From NCBI GenBank assembly GCA_022605955.1, contig JAKCOZ010000005.1:50283762-50347761 (forward strand): DNA of 64,000 nt, read 5' to 3'. A program made the position numbers and the translations under genes. The notes beneath the pieces are model-generated. The model searched no databases, was not told the origin of the DNA, and worked only from the letters and a program-made list of their open reading frames with translations. The stretch's first letter is position 1. Every line of letters starts with the position of its first letter. Of the stretch, positions 21,233-32,850 are shown one piece after another. Source of the stretch: Rallus limicola (Eukaryota > Chordata > Aves > Gruiformes > Rallidae).

Positions 21233-24200
21233 TAGCAACCACCTAGCAACTATCTACAATGTTCTTATCTATGGAGCCATTGTTAACTTTCATGTCAATG
21301 ACAGATATTATTCCCAGCAGCCAGATGGGATGTTGCCCTGGGTGCCTGGTCCTGCAGACCCACCCAGGAAGAGCTTCCATGCTGTGCAGAATGCAGCAAG
21401 GGAGCGAGGCAAGACAGCATAGATGTGCTCCCTGCACAAGCTGGGTTTTGGCCATGCCAGGCTCTGTGTGGGGTTGGGAGAGTCTGCAGAGGGTGAGGTG
21501 ATGGAGCAGGGTCTGATCCTAGTGCTGAGCTCCTCCATGTACCCTGTTCCTGGGGCTGGGACTGGGACAAATGCCAGAGCAATCCAGAAACTGAATTGAG
21601 GGCATGAAACATTTGTTGTGTGGGATGTGGGAGAAGGGAACCCAGGTCGTGGAGAATTCTTGGCACACTGTTTTGCATATTGCTTCTTAATCCCCTAAAA
21701 ATAGTAGGCCTGTTGTGCGAGTCCTCAAACCCTGTGTGTGTAAAACTCTGCAATAAACTCAACTAAGCCAACCCCAGCTCCTTGCTCGAGTGCAGAAAGG
21801 ACAGCTGGTTATTAGCAAGCCAAGGTGAGCCTCCCCCACCTCTGCAAGAGGTTGGGGAAAAGTGATGGGAAGAAAACAGGTTAAAAAAAAAAAAGGAAAA
21901 CTGATTTAAAGGTATCTTGGAAGCAAATGCTCATAGATGAGGGGGCTTCCCTCATCCTGGGTGAGTCTCATCATGCTTTTACCCATTGAGGTGCAAGGCA
22001 ATAACATCCATTTGGCTATTTGTTAGAGGGAAACTGCACAAAACTCACTTCCATGCTCCTAAAGAAACCTGTAGCATTAATATTTGATTTTCATGTACTC
22101 ATCCCTCTTGTTTGTGTATTTTTTTTCCTTTCGGACTATCTGCAGAGCTTGAATTTGTGCAACAGTCCAAGTTTTGCTTAAAATCCTGTTAATCTGTACT
22201 TGCATCATAGGCATAAAGAAAGGGAAATAAGCTGGGATGAGAAAATGATCTCTGTGCCTTCAGCTCATTTTAACTGACAACAAGCAGAACCCGGAGTTGA
22301 GTTTCTTCCCTTCTCCCCCCCTCTGCATGCAGAGGCTGCCTTAGCATCTGCCCGTGCTTCTGCTGCTGCTTCAACTTCTTTCTCTGCTTCTTTAGAATAG
22401 AGCAGGCAGGCAATGGTCCCTGGATTACCATCAAGTGTCCGATGTCTTGCTCCACTTCTACTTTTCATTGACTCATCGACTGTGCCTTTCATGACATGCA
22501 AATACAAGCAGGCCTTCCTTTGAAGCCTGTGTACAGCAGGCACAAATTTGGCTGCTTCTGGAGTTCTTTGAGGTGAGTTGTGTTAAGCAAGGTTTTAACT
22601 GCTGCAGTTACCAACATGCATCACTGCCCATCCAAATGTGTGTAGGATGTGTGCAGGCAAGATGTTCATGTTGAATTTAATGGTCATTAAAGCACAGATA
22701 ACTGTGAGGGTGGGTGAAGTAAAGGGTTTTTTGTGTTTGGTTTTTTTTTTGTCCTAGAGGAATTTTGTTTAAGGAAAAAAGACCATAAGGAGATTGTATT
22801 CAAAACTGTCATTTAGCCAGTCCAGCTCTAGCCTAGAAAAGTGCCATTTTTCAAACTTCAATAACAAAAAAACTTCCTTAAGTAAATAAAATCTCAGAAC
22901 TCTGACTTTTGACATTTACTCATTTCTATGTCTGACTATACTATAGAGCCAGAAGTGTATTCTTTTAACCTTACCCAAGAGATGCAGATTCATAACTCCA
23001 TCTCAAGTATAACTTTGGTATCGTCCCTGTGGTGATGTGACACCATTGCCAATATAGCCACCTGGTTACATGATAAAAAAGCTGTACTTTATTCCACTCA
23101 AAGATTTTGAATGAAGGATCAGTGAAGAAATCTCTGCTAAGTCATTGAGCTGAGGTTTGTATTTATTGGCTTAAATGGAAGCAGATTGGGAAGGCTGCTG
23201 CCCTTCAGATACCTTCCTAAAATGCCACTTTTTTACATGTAGTGGTAGTCAGATATTTTTTGAGCTGGTTACTTTTCATCCCTTCTGTTTGGATAATAAA
23301 AGGGGATTTACTCCAGAGCTCTCTTGCCTCTGATGAGCACTTGTCCCTCACGTGCCACATCATCTCACGGAGCCAAGCAGCACAGGTTTATCTGAGGATG
23401 CAGGTTGCAGGAACAAACAAGTGGAGTTTATGCATGTGAATACAGGGTAGCTGGGTGCTGCTGATTGATCTGCTGTAAGCTCAGCCTGTACATTGCTGCA
23501 GCAAAGGATTTGGGTGGTAATGCTTAACATTTAGGATTAGGGTTATAATATTATTAGGCTGGGCACGGGGGAAGGTGAGTGGAGCTACATGTACATGAGC
23601 ATCCTCTGCCTCGCCTGGTCCCACCAAACACTGCAGCGCTCTGCTGGTGGGATAAGATCAGTATCTGTCCCAGCTTCCCAGAGGAGCCCTTGCCTGAAGG
23701 AGGGAGAATTTTTGGGATTGGTGCAGGATGGGCTCTGCTGCTTCCTGACCTGCCTGGTGCCCTCTCTGCCCACCACATGTGGATCTGTGCCTGGGAGAGG
23801 GCTTGGCATGGCCATGACCAGAGGCATTCAGCTTGCTGCCACCAGCACATGCAGGGAACAAGCAGGTGGAACTGGGAGCGATGGCCTCACAGGCCAGTGT
23901 CAGCCACATGACTGAGCTGGGGAAACAGCACAGATTCGAATTCCTGACACGCTGGTGAGTTTGTCTTTAAGTTGTCATCCTTCAGAAGTGGGAGTAAAGC
24001 TGTGTTTGGAGGCCTGATACAGGGATGTCTGGCTTAGCTGGTGTTTTCCTGGCTCTTGGAAAGGCTGGATTGAGGCACATGACCTCTTTTACAAGGCTGG
24101 GTTTGGAATTCTTAAGGAAGAGGTGAGTGTGCTCTGCTCTTCCCCATCCCTGGGGACCATCTCTGCTGAATGTAGGCTGAGAGTTGAGCATCTATAAGGA

Positions 24201-24439
24201 AGTGACAGCAGTGAAGGGGGCTTGAGCCTTGACCCCCCCTTCCTATGGTGTAACCACATCCCTCCACCCACTGTCCACAGGTTGATGTGGGCTGCATGGT
24301 TTGAAACTGCCTGTTGTGTTGCTATCCAAGCTTTATTCTGGACCTGAAGGTGTTCAGACCAGGTTGGGCTCGTTGGTTTGAACCAGATTTTCTGTAGAGC
24401 TGCTGCTCCCTAGCAACAGGAAAGCAAGGGCACTACCAG

Positions 24440-25046
24440 CTTTTCCCTTTGACCCTTGGGTGCATCAGGAGGAGTGTGGCCAGCAGGCCAAAGGATGTGA
24501 TCCTCCCCCTCTACTCTGCCCTGGTCAGGCCCCACCTGGAGTATTGTGTCCAGTTCTGGGCTCCCTGATATAAAAAGGACAGGGAGCTCCTGAAGAGAGT
24601 TCAAAGAAGGGCTACGAAGATGATTAAGGGCCTGGAGCATCTCCCCTGTGAGGAAAGGCTGAGGGAGCTGGGACTGTTCAGTCTTGAGAAGACTAAGGGG
24701 GGACATAATTTATAAATATCATAAGAATGGGATGCAGGGGGAATTGACCAGCCCCTTTTCAGTGGTCTGCGGGGACAGGACAAGGGGCAATGGCCTCAAG
24801 TTGGAGCACAGGAAGTTCCGCACCATCATGGGGAAGAACTTTTACACAGTGAGGGTGACAGAGCCCTGGGACAGGCTGCCCAGGGAGGTGGTGGAGTCTC
24901 CTTCTCTGGAGATATTCAAGACCAGTCTGTGCCTATCTGAGCCTATCTGTGCAATATGAGCTAGGGAGCTGCTTTGGCAGGGGGGTTGGACCCGATGATC
25001 TCTGGAGGTCCCTTCCAACCCCTACAATTCTGTGATTCTATGATTT
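24440..25046 (+). mobile_element. CR1 LINE fragment, 5'-truncated, sense
   Basis: About 600 bases encode, with frame breaks, the C-terminal end of the CR1 ORF2 reverse-transcriptase protein. The conserved block DRLPREVVESPSLEIFKT is readable at about 24,870-24,925. The copy ends with the CR1 3' signature (CCCTTCCAACCCCTACAATT, then TGTGATTCTATGATT). Like nearly all genomic CR1 copies it is truncated at its 5' end and lacks a poly-A tail. It is not expected to be mobile. Confidence 0.92.
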
Positions 25047-27691
25047 TCTCAACATGCCATAAGAGCCACCAGGTCCTGCAGATTCATGGGGTGTTAAAGT
25101 AAAATTGGAGGGGAGTTGCAGACATCCTGGAGATGATGCTGGGGAAAGTCAGAATGACTACTGCTTCGTTTCAAAATAGAAGAGGATTGATTTGGCATTT
25201 TCTTCTGAAAAGGTATTTGCAATGTTAGCAACTACCTAGGCAAAATAAAGGCGGAAGGGGCCACTTCCCAAGCTTTGGGAATTGCTCTTCTGCCAGCAAC
25301 TGACTGCTCCGCTCCATCATCTGCAAACAAGCTGGATTCCTCACCGTAACAACAGTTGGAAGAATCTGTTTTTATAGCCTAGAAGTAGGAGTTTGGCCTT
25401 GGCCTTTTTTCGGTAATCTGTTTAGAATTTGGTTGTGGTGGTGATCAACAGTTGTTTAAAGCTGCTGGCAGCACACTGGTCTTCACGCAGTGGCTCGGTG
25501 GTCTTGGGCTCCATCCAGCTCTGTGCATTAAACATTGCTTTCCCATGATGCAAGGAAATGGGTGCAGTCAACACTAAAAAGCAGAAAATTTAAACCTGAT
25601 GAAAGGAAATGCTTTTCCACACAATTAGCCTTTGGGATTTGTCACCACATGGAGCTGCTTAGGCCAAACATTTCGCACATCTTTGGGGGAGGAAAAGGTA
25701 TCTGAAGATTTATATGGAAAACAGATTTTTCTGAGGAAAAAGGCTCAAATTTGAATGAAGGGGGTCTGAAGTTCAGAGCAGAAGTTTCAGCTTTGTTTTG
25801 AGTGATTAAGATGCTCTCTGGACTGCAACAGGTTCTTGAATTGCAACCCACAGTCCCAGGTGAGCATTGTGACTACAGTTACACTGTTAATCTCTCTTTA
25901 TAATTCATCATCCTAATGGTGGATCACACAGCAGTGTGACTTCCCCACCAGAGACCTTTCAGTGGTGATAGGGTTTACATCACCTTCCTCCTCAGGGCTG
26001 TACCTGCACTACCATGACCTGGGATTGATGGCTTTGTGTGTGGGTGGCAAAGGTGTTGACAGCTTCCTCACTTGCCCCAGCTGATGGGTGACTTTGTGCT
26101 GTAGGAGGGGTCAAAATCTACTTTCCCTTCAGACAGGAGCAAAGTACAGAAAGTTTTGCATAAGAAATAAACTCTGCCAGATGGAGTGTCAAGGCTGAAG
26201 GCTGGGGTAAGCCTTGCTCCTTGGGAAAGGTTTCTCCTGGCTGGAGCCAGGACAGTGGGCCCTTTGAGCTGGAGTTTTAGCATAGTTATGACTGCTACAA
26301 CATCCTCTAAAGCCACCTCATGTTGAAGTTCATGTGGCTTTTTATGGTGGGTTTTCCTTTCTCTTTTGTTTTGAGGATGCCAGCACCGTTCTTAAAAACC
26401 CAAAAAAAATCCCCTTTTCCTCCCAGTTTTTCCAATTCTCCCTGAAACTGCAAACCCTTAATTTAAAATCCTTTTTTCATTATTAGTTTGAATCTCACCT
26501 GACAGTCTGAATTTGCATCCAGGTGTTTCATTACGCTGGATTTGTTCCAGTGCGCCACAACGGGTTTCATCCTGCAAAATGAGACAGCTCGCTGAAAAGA
26601 GGGGTTTTAGGGGGAGTCTTCCAAACCAGCAGAATAAAACCATGGCAGAGCAAGACACTACTGCCATCATAAACAAATGTCTGGTAGAACACAAACCTCT
26701 GGAGAAGTTTCCCCTGTTGCAGGTGGGAGGGAAGGTACCGCTGTGGGTCTGGGTTATACATGCAGATGTGATGTTGGAGAACTCGGGTACTTAAAGGTGT
26801 GCTTAAAATTTCTGCTGGTCTCCGTCCTCCAGGCTGTTGTGTGAAGGAGTCTTGGACCTGTAACACCCCCACAATATCCCAAAAACTGCTGGGAAGATGA
26901 GGGCTCCTGCTTTTGCCCCTGAGGCTGTAAGGAGGGAGATGGGTGCTGTGGTGGGGTGGGGACTTCTTTGCAGTGCTGCAGAAATGACAACAGCCCCAGA
27001 TATCCTCCTTTCCTTCCTTGTTCTCTATGATAAAGATTACAGCACGTGACTATTTAGAAATGTGCTTTATCTGGCATTTGCCCCATATTGTAAGTCAAAA
27101 TTGCATCCCACATCACGTACAATAAATAGGTGATTAAAAGAAGAAGAAGGAAATTATTTGGCTCATCTGAGTCCCTGCATACACACATGCACACTTTAAG
27201 TATATACTGAGTATATATGTCGTTGCAAAAGTAGGAGGGAGTAGTTTTTGCCAGTACTTTGTCATTTACTTTGCACTTCAGTCCCTGTGTGAACATTTTC
27301 TTCTTATCTTTTCTAAGCTTTGAAACACCATCTAAGCCTTGGCTAAGCCTTGAAACGCTTTCTGTGCCTTGAACGTCTTGCAGCACTGCGGATCGAGAGA
27401 AAGGAGCAGCCTGTCTCCCACTGATGACCCAAGAGCATCCTCTAGTGTATATTCAAGGTAATACTTACACGTCCCTCGCCTGGTTGCCCTAGGAAAAATT
27501 ACCTTGCCGGAGCAAAGGACCGACAAGCCTGCTTATGAGGTTCACTGTAAAAGGCAGCACAAGATGCTAGCTAAGGAAGCAAACGCACACACAGGCAGTC
27601 AGTGCTTGGTCCCGTCCAAGGCTGGCTTCAGGAGGAGTCAACGCTGAGACCCCGTGGGGCTGAGCCTTCCTATGAGGCGCCCGGGTTGTTC
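25047..27691. other. Intergenic spacer between CR1 copies
   Basis: No gene is recognised. A short imperfect duplication (units beginning TAAGCTTTGAAACACC at 27,314 and TAAGCCTTGAAACGCT at 27,344) is the only internal repeat that I saw. The remaining sequence looks unique. Confidence 0.55.
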
Positions 27692-28042
27692 TCAGAATCA
27701 CAGAATCACAAGGTTGGAAAACACCTTTAAGATCAAGTCCAACCGTTCCTGTCCTATGCTAAACCATATCCCTAAGTACCTCATCTACCCTTTTTTTAAA
27801 CACATCCAGGCAAGGTGACTCAACCCCCTCCCTGGGCAGCCTGTTTCAGGCCCTGACAACTCTTTCAGTAAAATTTTTTTCCTAACATCTAATCTGACCC
27901 TGCCCTGGCACAGCTTCTTGCCATTCCTCCTTGTCCTATCTCCTGTCATTTGGCTGAAGAGACCATCGCCCACCTCTCTACACCCTCCTTTCAGGTAGCT
28001 GTAGGCAGTGATAAGGTCCCCCTCAGCCTCCTCCTCTCCAGG
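27692..28042 (-). mobile_element. CR1 LINE fragment, antisense
   Basis: On the + strand it opens with the reverse complement of a CR1 3' end (CAGAATCACAGAATCACAAG) and continues through the antisense of the ORF2 C-terminus. Its subfamily features, such as the block containing GCTAAACCATATCCCTAAG, match the copy at 30,851-31,398 in the opposite orientation. The 5' truncation point is near 28,042 and is approximate. Confidence 0.9.
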
Positions 28043-28865
28043 ATTCTCTCATCTCTAACACTCTGAGCATAGTCAAGAGCCAACTGTTTCTTAGTCTTAA
28101 ATGATTTGAGGTGGCCAGGCTATCAAAAAACGGAAGGCTTGCTGCAGACAAGATGCAAAAATGAATTAAAATTCATATTCTGTGCTTACAGATTCCAGCA
28201 GTGTTTGTAAGGCAGCACGTTTCAGCTATAAATATATTTTGCTAATTAGAAAAGGTAAGTGGTAAAGTAAGGTAAATTAGAAAAGGTAACCTTTGAGATT
28301 ATGGGGTTATTTGCTTTTGCCATGTGAAAACCTACCTTATATTTTTGGTAACAATAAGCAATTTTCCTGCACTGGGACGTTTTGATTTTCACCGCACTGT
28401 GGAAAATGGTGTGTAATGAAGAGTGCAGCTAAAGATTTTAAAATAGCCATTATGTGGCTGTTATGTGTGTTTATGCTATTACAGTGTTACATGACACAAA
28501 TCTAGTTCCTCTGTGCCTTATTTTTTTCTCCTATAAAATGGAAAAAAGGCTAATTCTCTGCCTCAAAAGGGAATAAACCTATTATCCTGAGTGCTTAGTT
28601 AAAATAGGATGGGGAGCTGTATAAATATTACAGGTGGGTGGACACGTGGTCAATGACAACATACTACCTCCAATGTCTGGACAGGAGAAGTTGTGCCATA
28701 CTTTCCTTCCCTGCATCACAAGGCTTTAGTGTTGTTTTTTTTTTTGTTTTCCTCAGCTAACAAACTGCCCCGTTCCAATAAAGTCAGCACCAACAGTTTC
28801 CTCTTGCCACCTCCTTTTGCAGAAAGTCTGCTGCAGCCTGACCCTGTGCATGCACATGTGTGTGT
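28043..28865. other. Intergenic spacer with a small direct repeat
   Basis: AT-rich sequence with no gene. AATTAGAAAAGGTAA occurs twice, at 28,244 and 28,276, as a 32-base-period direct repeat. No other structure is seen. Confidence 0.5.
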
Positions 28866-29202
28866 TCATAGAACAGATCACAGACTGGGTTGGGTTGGAA
28901 GGAACCTCAAACCCATCTAGGTTTAACCCTCTGTCATGGGCAGGGACACCCTCCACTAGCCCAGGCTGCCCAAATCCCCATCCAACCTGGCCTTGAACCC
29001 TGCCAGGGATCCAGGGGCAGCCACAGCTTCTCTGGGCAGCCTGTGCCAGAACCTCACCACCCTGACAGGGAAGAAGTTCTTTCCTAATGTCTCATCTAAA
29101 TCCACCTTCCTTTAGTTTAAACCCATTACTGCTGTCCTATCTCTACACTCCCTGATAAAGTGTTTCCCCTGTCTTCCCTGTAGGCCCCCTTTAAATACTG
29201 AA
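28866..29202 (-). mobile_element. CR1 LINE fragment, antisense
   Basis: Starts with a diverged antisense 3' end, then GGTTGGGTTGGAAGGAACCT, and contains GACACCCTCCACTAGCCCAG and TCTGGGCAGCCTGTGCCAGA, both diagnostic of avian CR1. It is a different CR1 subfamily from the copies at 27,692 and 30,851. The truncated end is approximate. Confidence 0.9.
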
Positions 29203-30850
29203 ACCCTCCTGTTATCAGGATGTTTGGGGTTTTTGGATGTTGCTGTTGACCACTAAAAGCCTGTGACAAAACACTGCTGAAAACTTCTGCAGGAAAGGAA
29301 GGTGTCCCACACGCTCTGACTTGAAGAAGCTCAGATACTGGGACAAGTAACGTGGTCCATTTGTAGGCAAGCTTGAAACAAGTAGAGAGGAAGGGTGAGA
29401 TCAAGACAGCCACAGGTTAGATTACTCTCACCTCAGTGGGATGAAAGGCTTTTAAAGAAACTTTGAAGGGATGAGCACCCACAGAAACAAATAGAAAATG
29501 AGATAACATCCACCAAAGCTTACCCAAAGTTGGCCATGCCAGCTGAACCTGTTAGCTTTCTTCAACAAGAGAGCTGATCTTCCAGATAAGAGCTAATGCA
29601 TCCATACATTACCTGCTTCATCTCTCAGAGCAGTTGATAAAATGCCATTTGTGAAGTTATACATTAAGATAGGAATTAGTAGGAGTGTTTTGGTGGGGTA
29701 AGGAACTGGCCAGGGCAATGTGAGAGGTGGGGAAGCTGCTAGAGCAGCTACTCAGAAGACTGGGAAACCATTTGCCCATACAGGAGAGCTGGTGTGTCCC
29801 AGTGGGGCACAGATGGAAAGAGGAGGAGAAGGCGATGAGTGAGCTCATGGAGTAACAACAGTTTCTTCCACAAAAAAGGTGCTTGATGCTTGGGAATGAC
29901 TAGGAAGGAAAACACCCCAGTGCCTCCTCTGAGAGCAAGAAGACTGAAATCTACCACCATGCCAGGGCTCTGGTGGTGGTGGGCTCATTCCTAACATGTA
30001 AGAAGTGGGGATGCATTTCCAATAGATACCAGACAGGATAAAATCCATGGTACAGAGGTTGGTGAGCCTTTACCTGGGATACTGTGCTCAGTCTGGGTCT
30101 CTGCGTGAAAAGAAGTCAAATGTAAGAGTAGGAAATGAGAGAGGAACAGTCTTGTCATTGAAAACCTGTCCCAAGCTAAAATAATGTGATTTGTTCTTTT
30201 TTCTTTTGTTCTGTTCCCCCTCCCTTTGTTTATGTGCCCAATGTGAATTTATTACAAGCACACAAGGAGTATCTGGAGTGGGAAACAGCAGCCCTGGTGA
30301 GGAAGAGGAGGGATGACAATTCCCAGGATGGTGTAGCTCTGCACAGTATGGAACGTGCTCTTCCACCATTACCTCTCATAGAAAAGATATTTGAGATGGC
30401 CAGTAGAACCCAGTCAAGCAGACTGGAGCTGAAGGGGCCATGGCCATGTCTCTGGCAACACTGCTGCACTGCAGTGTGGTGTGGGGACAATGCGCAAGGA
30501 CTGGCTTCTGGATTCAATACTGGCACCAGGATCCACAGATCCAGGTCATTCCATGAGTAGTTTTGGCTGGGAACAAGACAGCTTCTAACTCTTGGGTCTG
30601 GAAAAGTGTCCCCATGAGAATGAGTATCAGGAAGAGGAGCCATGGGTGACTTTCAAGGTAGAGCCTGATCTGTTTATATGTGGGGTGTTGTGATGTGACT
30701 GCCTGAGACTAACAGAGGACCAGATTCATCCTGGGAGGTAGCTAAGCTTTATAATACATCTAAGGAAGTGAATGCTAAAAGAGAGAAACGGGGAAGGACT
30801 TGAAATTTGAGAATATTTGTTTTTCAAGGGAGGATGAAGGGAAGGAAATA
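29203..30850. other. Intergenic spacer, possible old CR1 remnant near 30,060
   Basis: No gene is recognised. A short stretch at about 30,055-30,110 (GAGCCTTTACCTGGGATACT, then GTGCTCAGTCTGGG) loosely resembles the CR1 segment seen elsewhere as CCCACCTGGAGTATTGTGTC. It may be a heavily decayed CR1 or related LINE remnant; support is weak. Confidence 0.35.
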
Positions 30851-31398
30851 GTGTGGCCAGTAGGTCTAGAGAAGTGATTGTGCCCCTGTACTTGGCATTG
30901 GTGAGGCTGCATTTTGAGTGCTGTGTCCAATTCTGGGCCCTTCACCATAAGAAGGACATTGAGGTCCTTGAACATGTCCAGAGAAGGGCAACCAGGCTGG
31001 TGAAGGGGATGGAGGGCAAATCCTATGAGGAGTGGCTGAGGGAGCTGGGGCTGTTTAGCCTGGAGAAGAGGAGACTGAGGGGAGACCTTATCACTGCCTA
31101 CAGCTACCTGAAAGGAGAGTGTAGAGAGGTGGGCGATGGTCTCTTCAGCCAGGTGACAGGACAAGGGAAAATGGCAAGAAGCTGTGCCAGGGCAGGATCA
31201 GATTAGATGTTAGGAAAAAAATTTTACTGAAAGAGTTGTCAGGGCCTGGAACAGGCTGCCCAGGGAGGGGGTTGAGTCACCTTGCATGGATGTGTTTAAA
31301 AAAAAGGGTAGATGAGATACTTAGGGATATGGTTTAGCATAGGACAGGAACGGTTGGACTTGATCTTAAAGGTCTTTTCCAACCTTGTGATTCTGTGA
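30851..31398 (+). mobile_element. CR1 LINE fragment, sense, with readable ORF2 tail
   Basis: About 550 bases keep an open frame at 30,853-31,206 that reads as the CR1 ORF2 C-terminal region (segments [21 protein letters not shown], shortened here to its core [18 protein letters not shown], and [15 protein letters not shown]). The 3' end is TTCCAACCTTGTGATTCTGT. The long readable frame suggests a relatively young insertion. It is 5'-truncated and cannot be autonomous. Confidence 0.92.
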
Positions 31399-32204
31399 AG
31401 ATGGCTAGACAGGTATAAGCCAGCCTTACAACGGTGGGCTACACTACAAGTTTATTTATCTTTCCGAAATTAGACTTCATGTTCTTAAAGATTCTTTATG
31501 GTTGGGGTTTTCTTATGATTGAGCACGTACTAGTGTATACTAATGCTTATATATTTATATTCAAAGGCAATCAGTGTAGTATTCATGTACTGAATCAGTG
31601 TTGAAACAGCTGAAAGTTTCACAGCAAAAGCAGGAACTTCCAAAGTCCATTATATACATAAGGGGATATTAAAATCCCTTATTTAGACACTCTCCAAATG
31701 ATTTTCTAAATATTAACATATCTTGATGTGATCAAATATATAAAGGAACATGCTCATAGCTATTACAAATCTTGGAGAGGACTGAAACCACAGAATGTTG
31801 AGCTCAGTTGACATAGTACCTTTTATAAGTGGGGTTGGCAGTGCTACTTCTAACTTCCTCTCAATGAACCCATTTTCACTTAGTTATATTCGGTTTAAGC
31901 CTTAGTCATTTGGGTTAAACCCCTCCATCTTCCCTTTGCCTCAGGCCCAGAACTGAAGCCAAGTTTCTTTTTAGTTATTTCTAAGACAGACGAGAAGGGA
32001 AAGAAATGCTGGCAACCCACTCTTGGGAAACTACCACAGTGAGCTGTGTGTCAACGTGATAGTGAGATCTGGCAGGAGTTTGGTCTTCATGGATGCCTCT
32101 CTTCCACACCTGACCCATCTCTCTTACCCAGGCACACTGACATGCGACCATATGGAGAGGCCAAATTGCCACCTGCCCTTTGCCTGAGTCTTTGGAGCAG
32201 ATTC
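31399..32204. other. Intergenic spacer
   Basis: AT-rich unique sequence between CR1 copies, with no coding signal and no obvious repeat. Confidence 0.5.
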
Positions 32205-32246
32205 AATCTTAAGAGCCTTTACCAACCTAAATGATTCTATGATTAC
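32205..32246 (+). mobile_element. CR1 3'-end stub
   Basis: Only the terminal part of a CR1 copy is recognisable: ACCAACCTAAATGATTCTAT followed by GATTA. It sits about 45 bases before an oppositely oriented CR1 copy, a tail-to-tail arrangement. Confidence 0.7.
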
Positions 32247-32290
32247 AAAGGAGAGAAAGAACACCCGGATGAACCCAGAGTATCTGAATA

Positions 32291-32520
32291 TCACAGAAAC
32301 ACAGAATCACAGAACATTAGGAGTTGGAAGGGACCTTGAAAGATCATCTAGTCCAACCCCTGTCAGAACAGGATCACCTAGACTAAAACACACAGAAACA
32401 CATCCAAGTGGGTTTTGAATGTCTCCAGAGAAGGAGACGCCACAACCTCTCTGGGCAGCCTGTCCCAGTGCTCTGTCACCCTCAGAGTGAAAAAATTCCT
32501 CCTTATATTTCCATAGCCCA
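32291..32520 (-). mobile_element. CR1 LINE fragment, antisense
   Basis: Begins with tandem copies of the CR1 terminal octamer on the antisense strand (CAGAAACACAGAATCACAGA) and continues with GGAAGGGACCTTGAAAGATC and TCTCTGGGCAGCCTGTCCCA. It belongs to the same subfamily as the fragment at 62,042. The 5'-truncated end is approximate. Confidence 0.9.
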
Positions 32521-32803
32521 GACCTTACACCTTGGGCTTCCTACTTCCTTCTACTTTTATACCATATCAAGCCAGGACAACACAGGATTTCCAGAAAGCC
32601 ATTTTCACTGGCAACGTGGAACTTAAGTAAATTCAACCTAAGCCACACGATTGGCATGTAAAATTTTAAAAATAAAGGCTTCTTGTGATAAAAATGCAAA
32701 TAATCGAGTAAGGTCCCATCTACTGAGAGGTACTGGGCATGTCTACTAGGCAAGGCAGGTGACTCTGGGGAGAGCATGCATAGCTTTATATAGGCAAATA
32801 TCA

Positions 32804-32850
32804 CAGTTGGACTAGGTGATCATTGTAGATCCCTTCCAAATTCTGTTTTA
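32804..32850 (+). mobile_element. Degraded CR1 3'-end fragment
   Basis: GTTGGACTAGGTGATCATTG followed by TAGATCCCTTCCAAATTCTG is the penultimate CR1 block in sense orientation. The terminal octamers have decayed. Confidence 0.65.

Larger units (their letters stand above)
8400..24439. other. Intergenic region, no gene recognised
   Basis: Sixteen kilobases of unique-looking sequence between the ZBTB42 3' end and the first CR1 element. Open frames of up to about 160 codons occur, but none shows domain motifs or exon-like structure. It contains a perfect short inverted repeat (14,113-14,140), a two-copy tandem duplication (21,141-21,232), a poly-T tract near 11,740, and an isolated strong 3' splice-site-like sequence ending at 8,550. 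Enhancers or a non-coding RNA could be present, but nothing in the sequence alone proves either. Confidence 0.6.

Noticed and set aside
30055..30110. Possible extra CR1 copy
   Set aside because: Only a loose match to one internal CR1 block without the diagnostic 3' end. Mentioned in the spacer entry but not called as an element.
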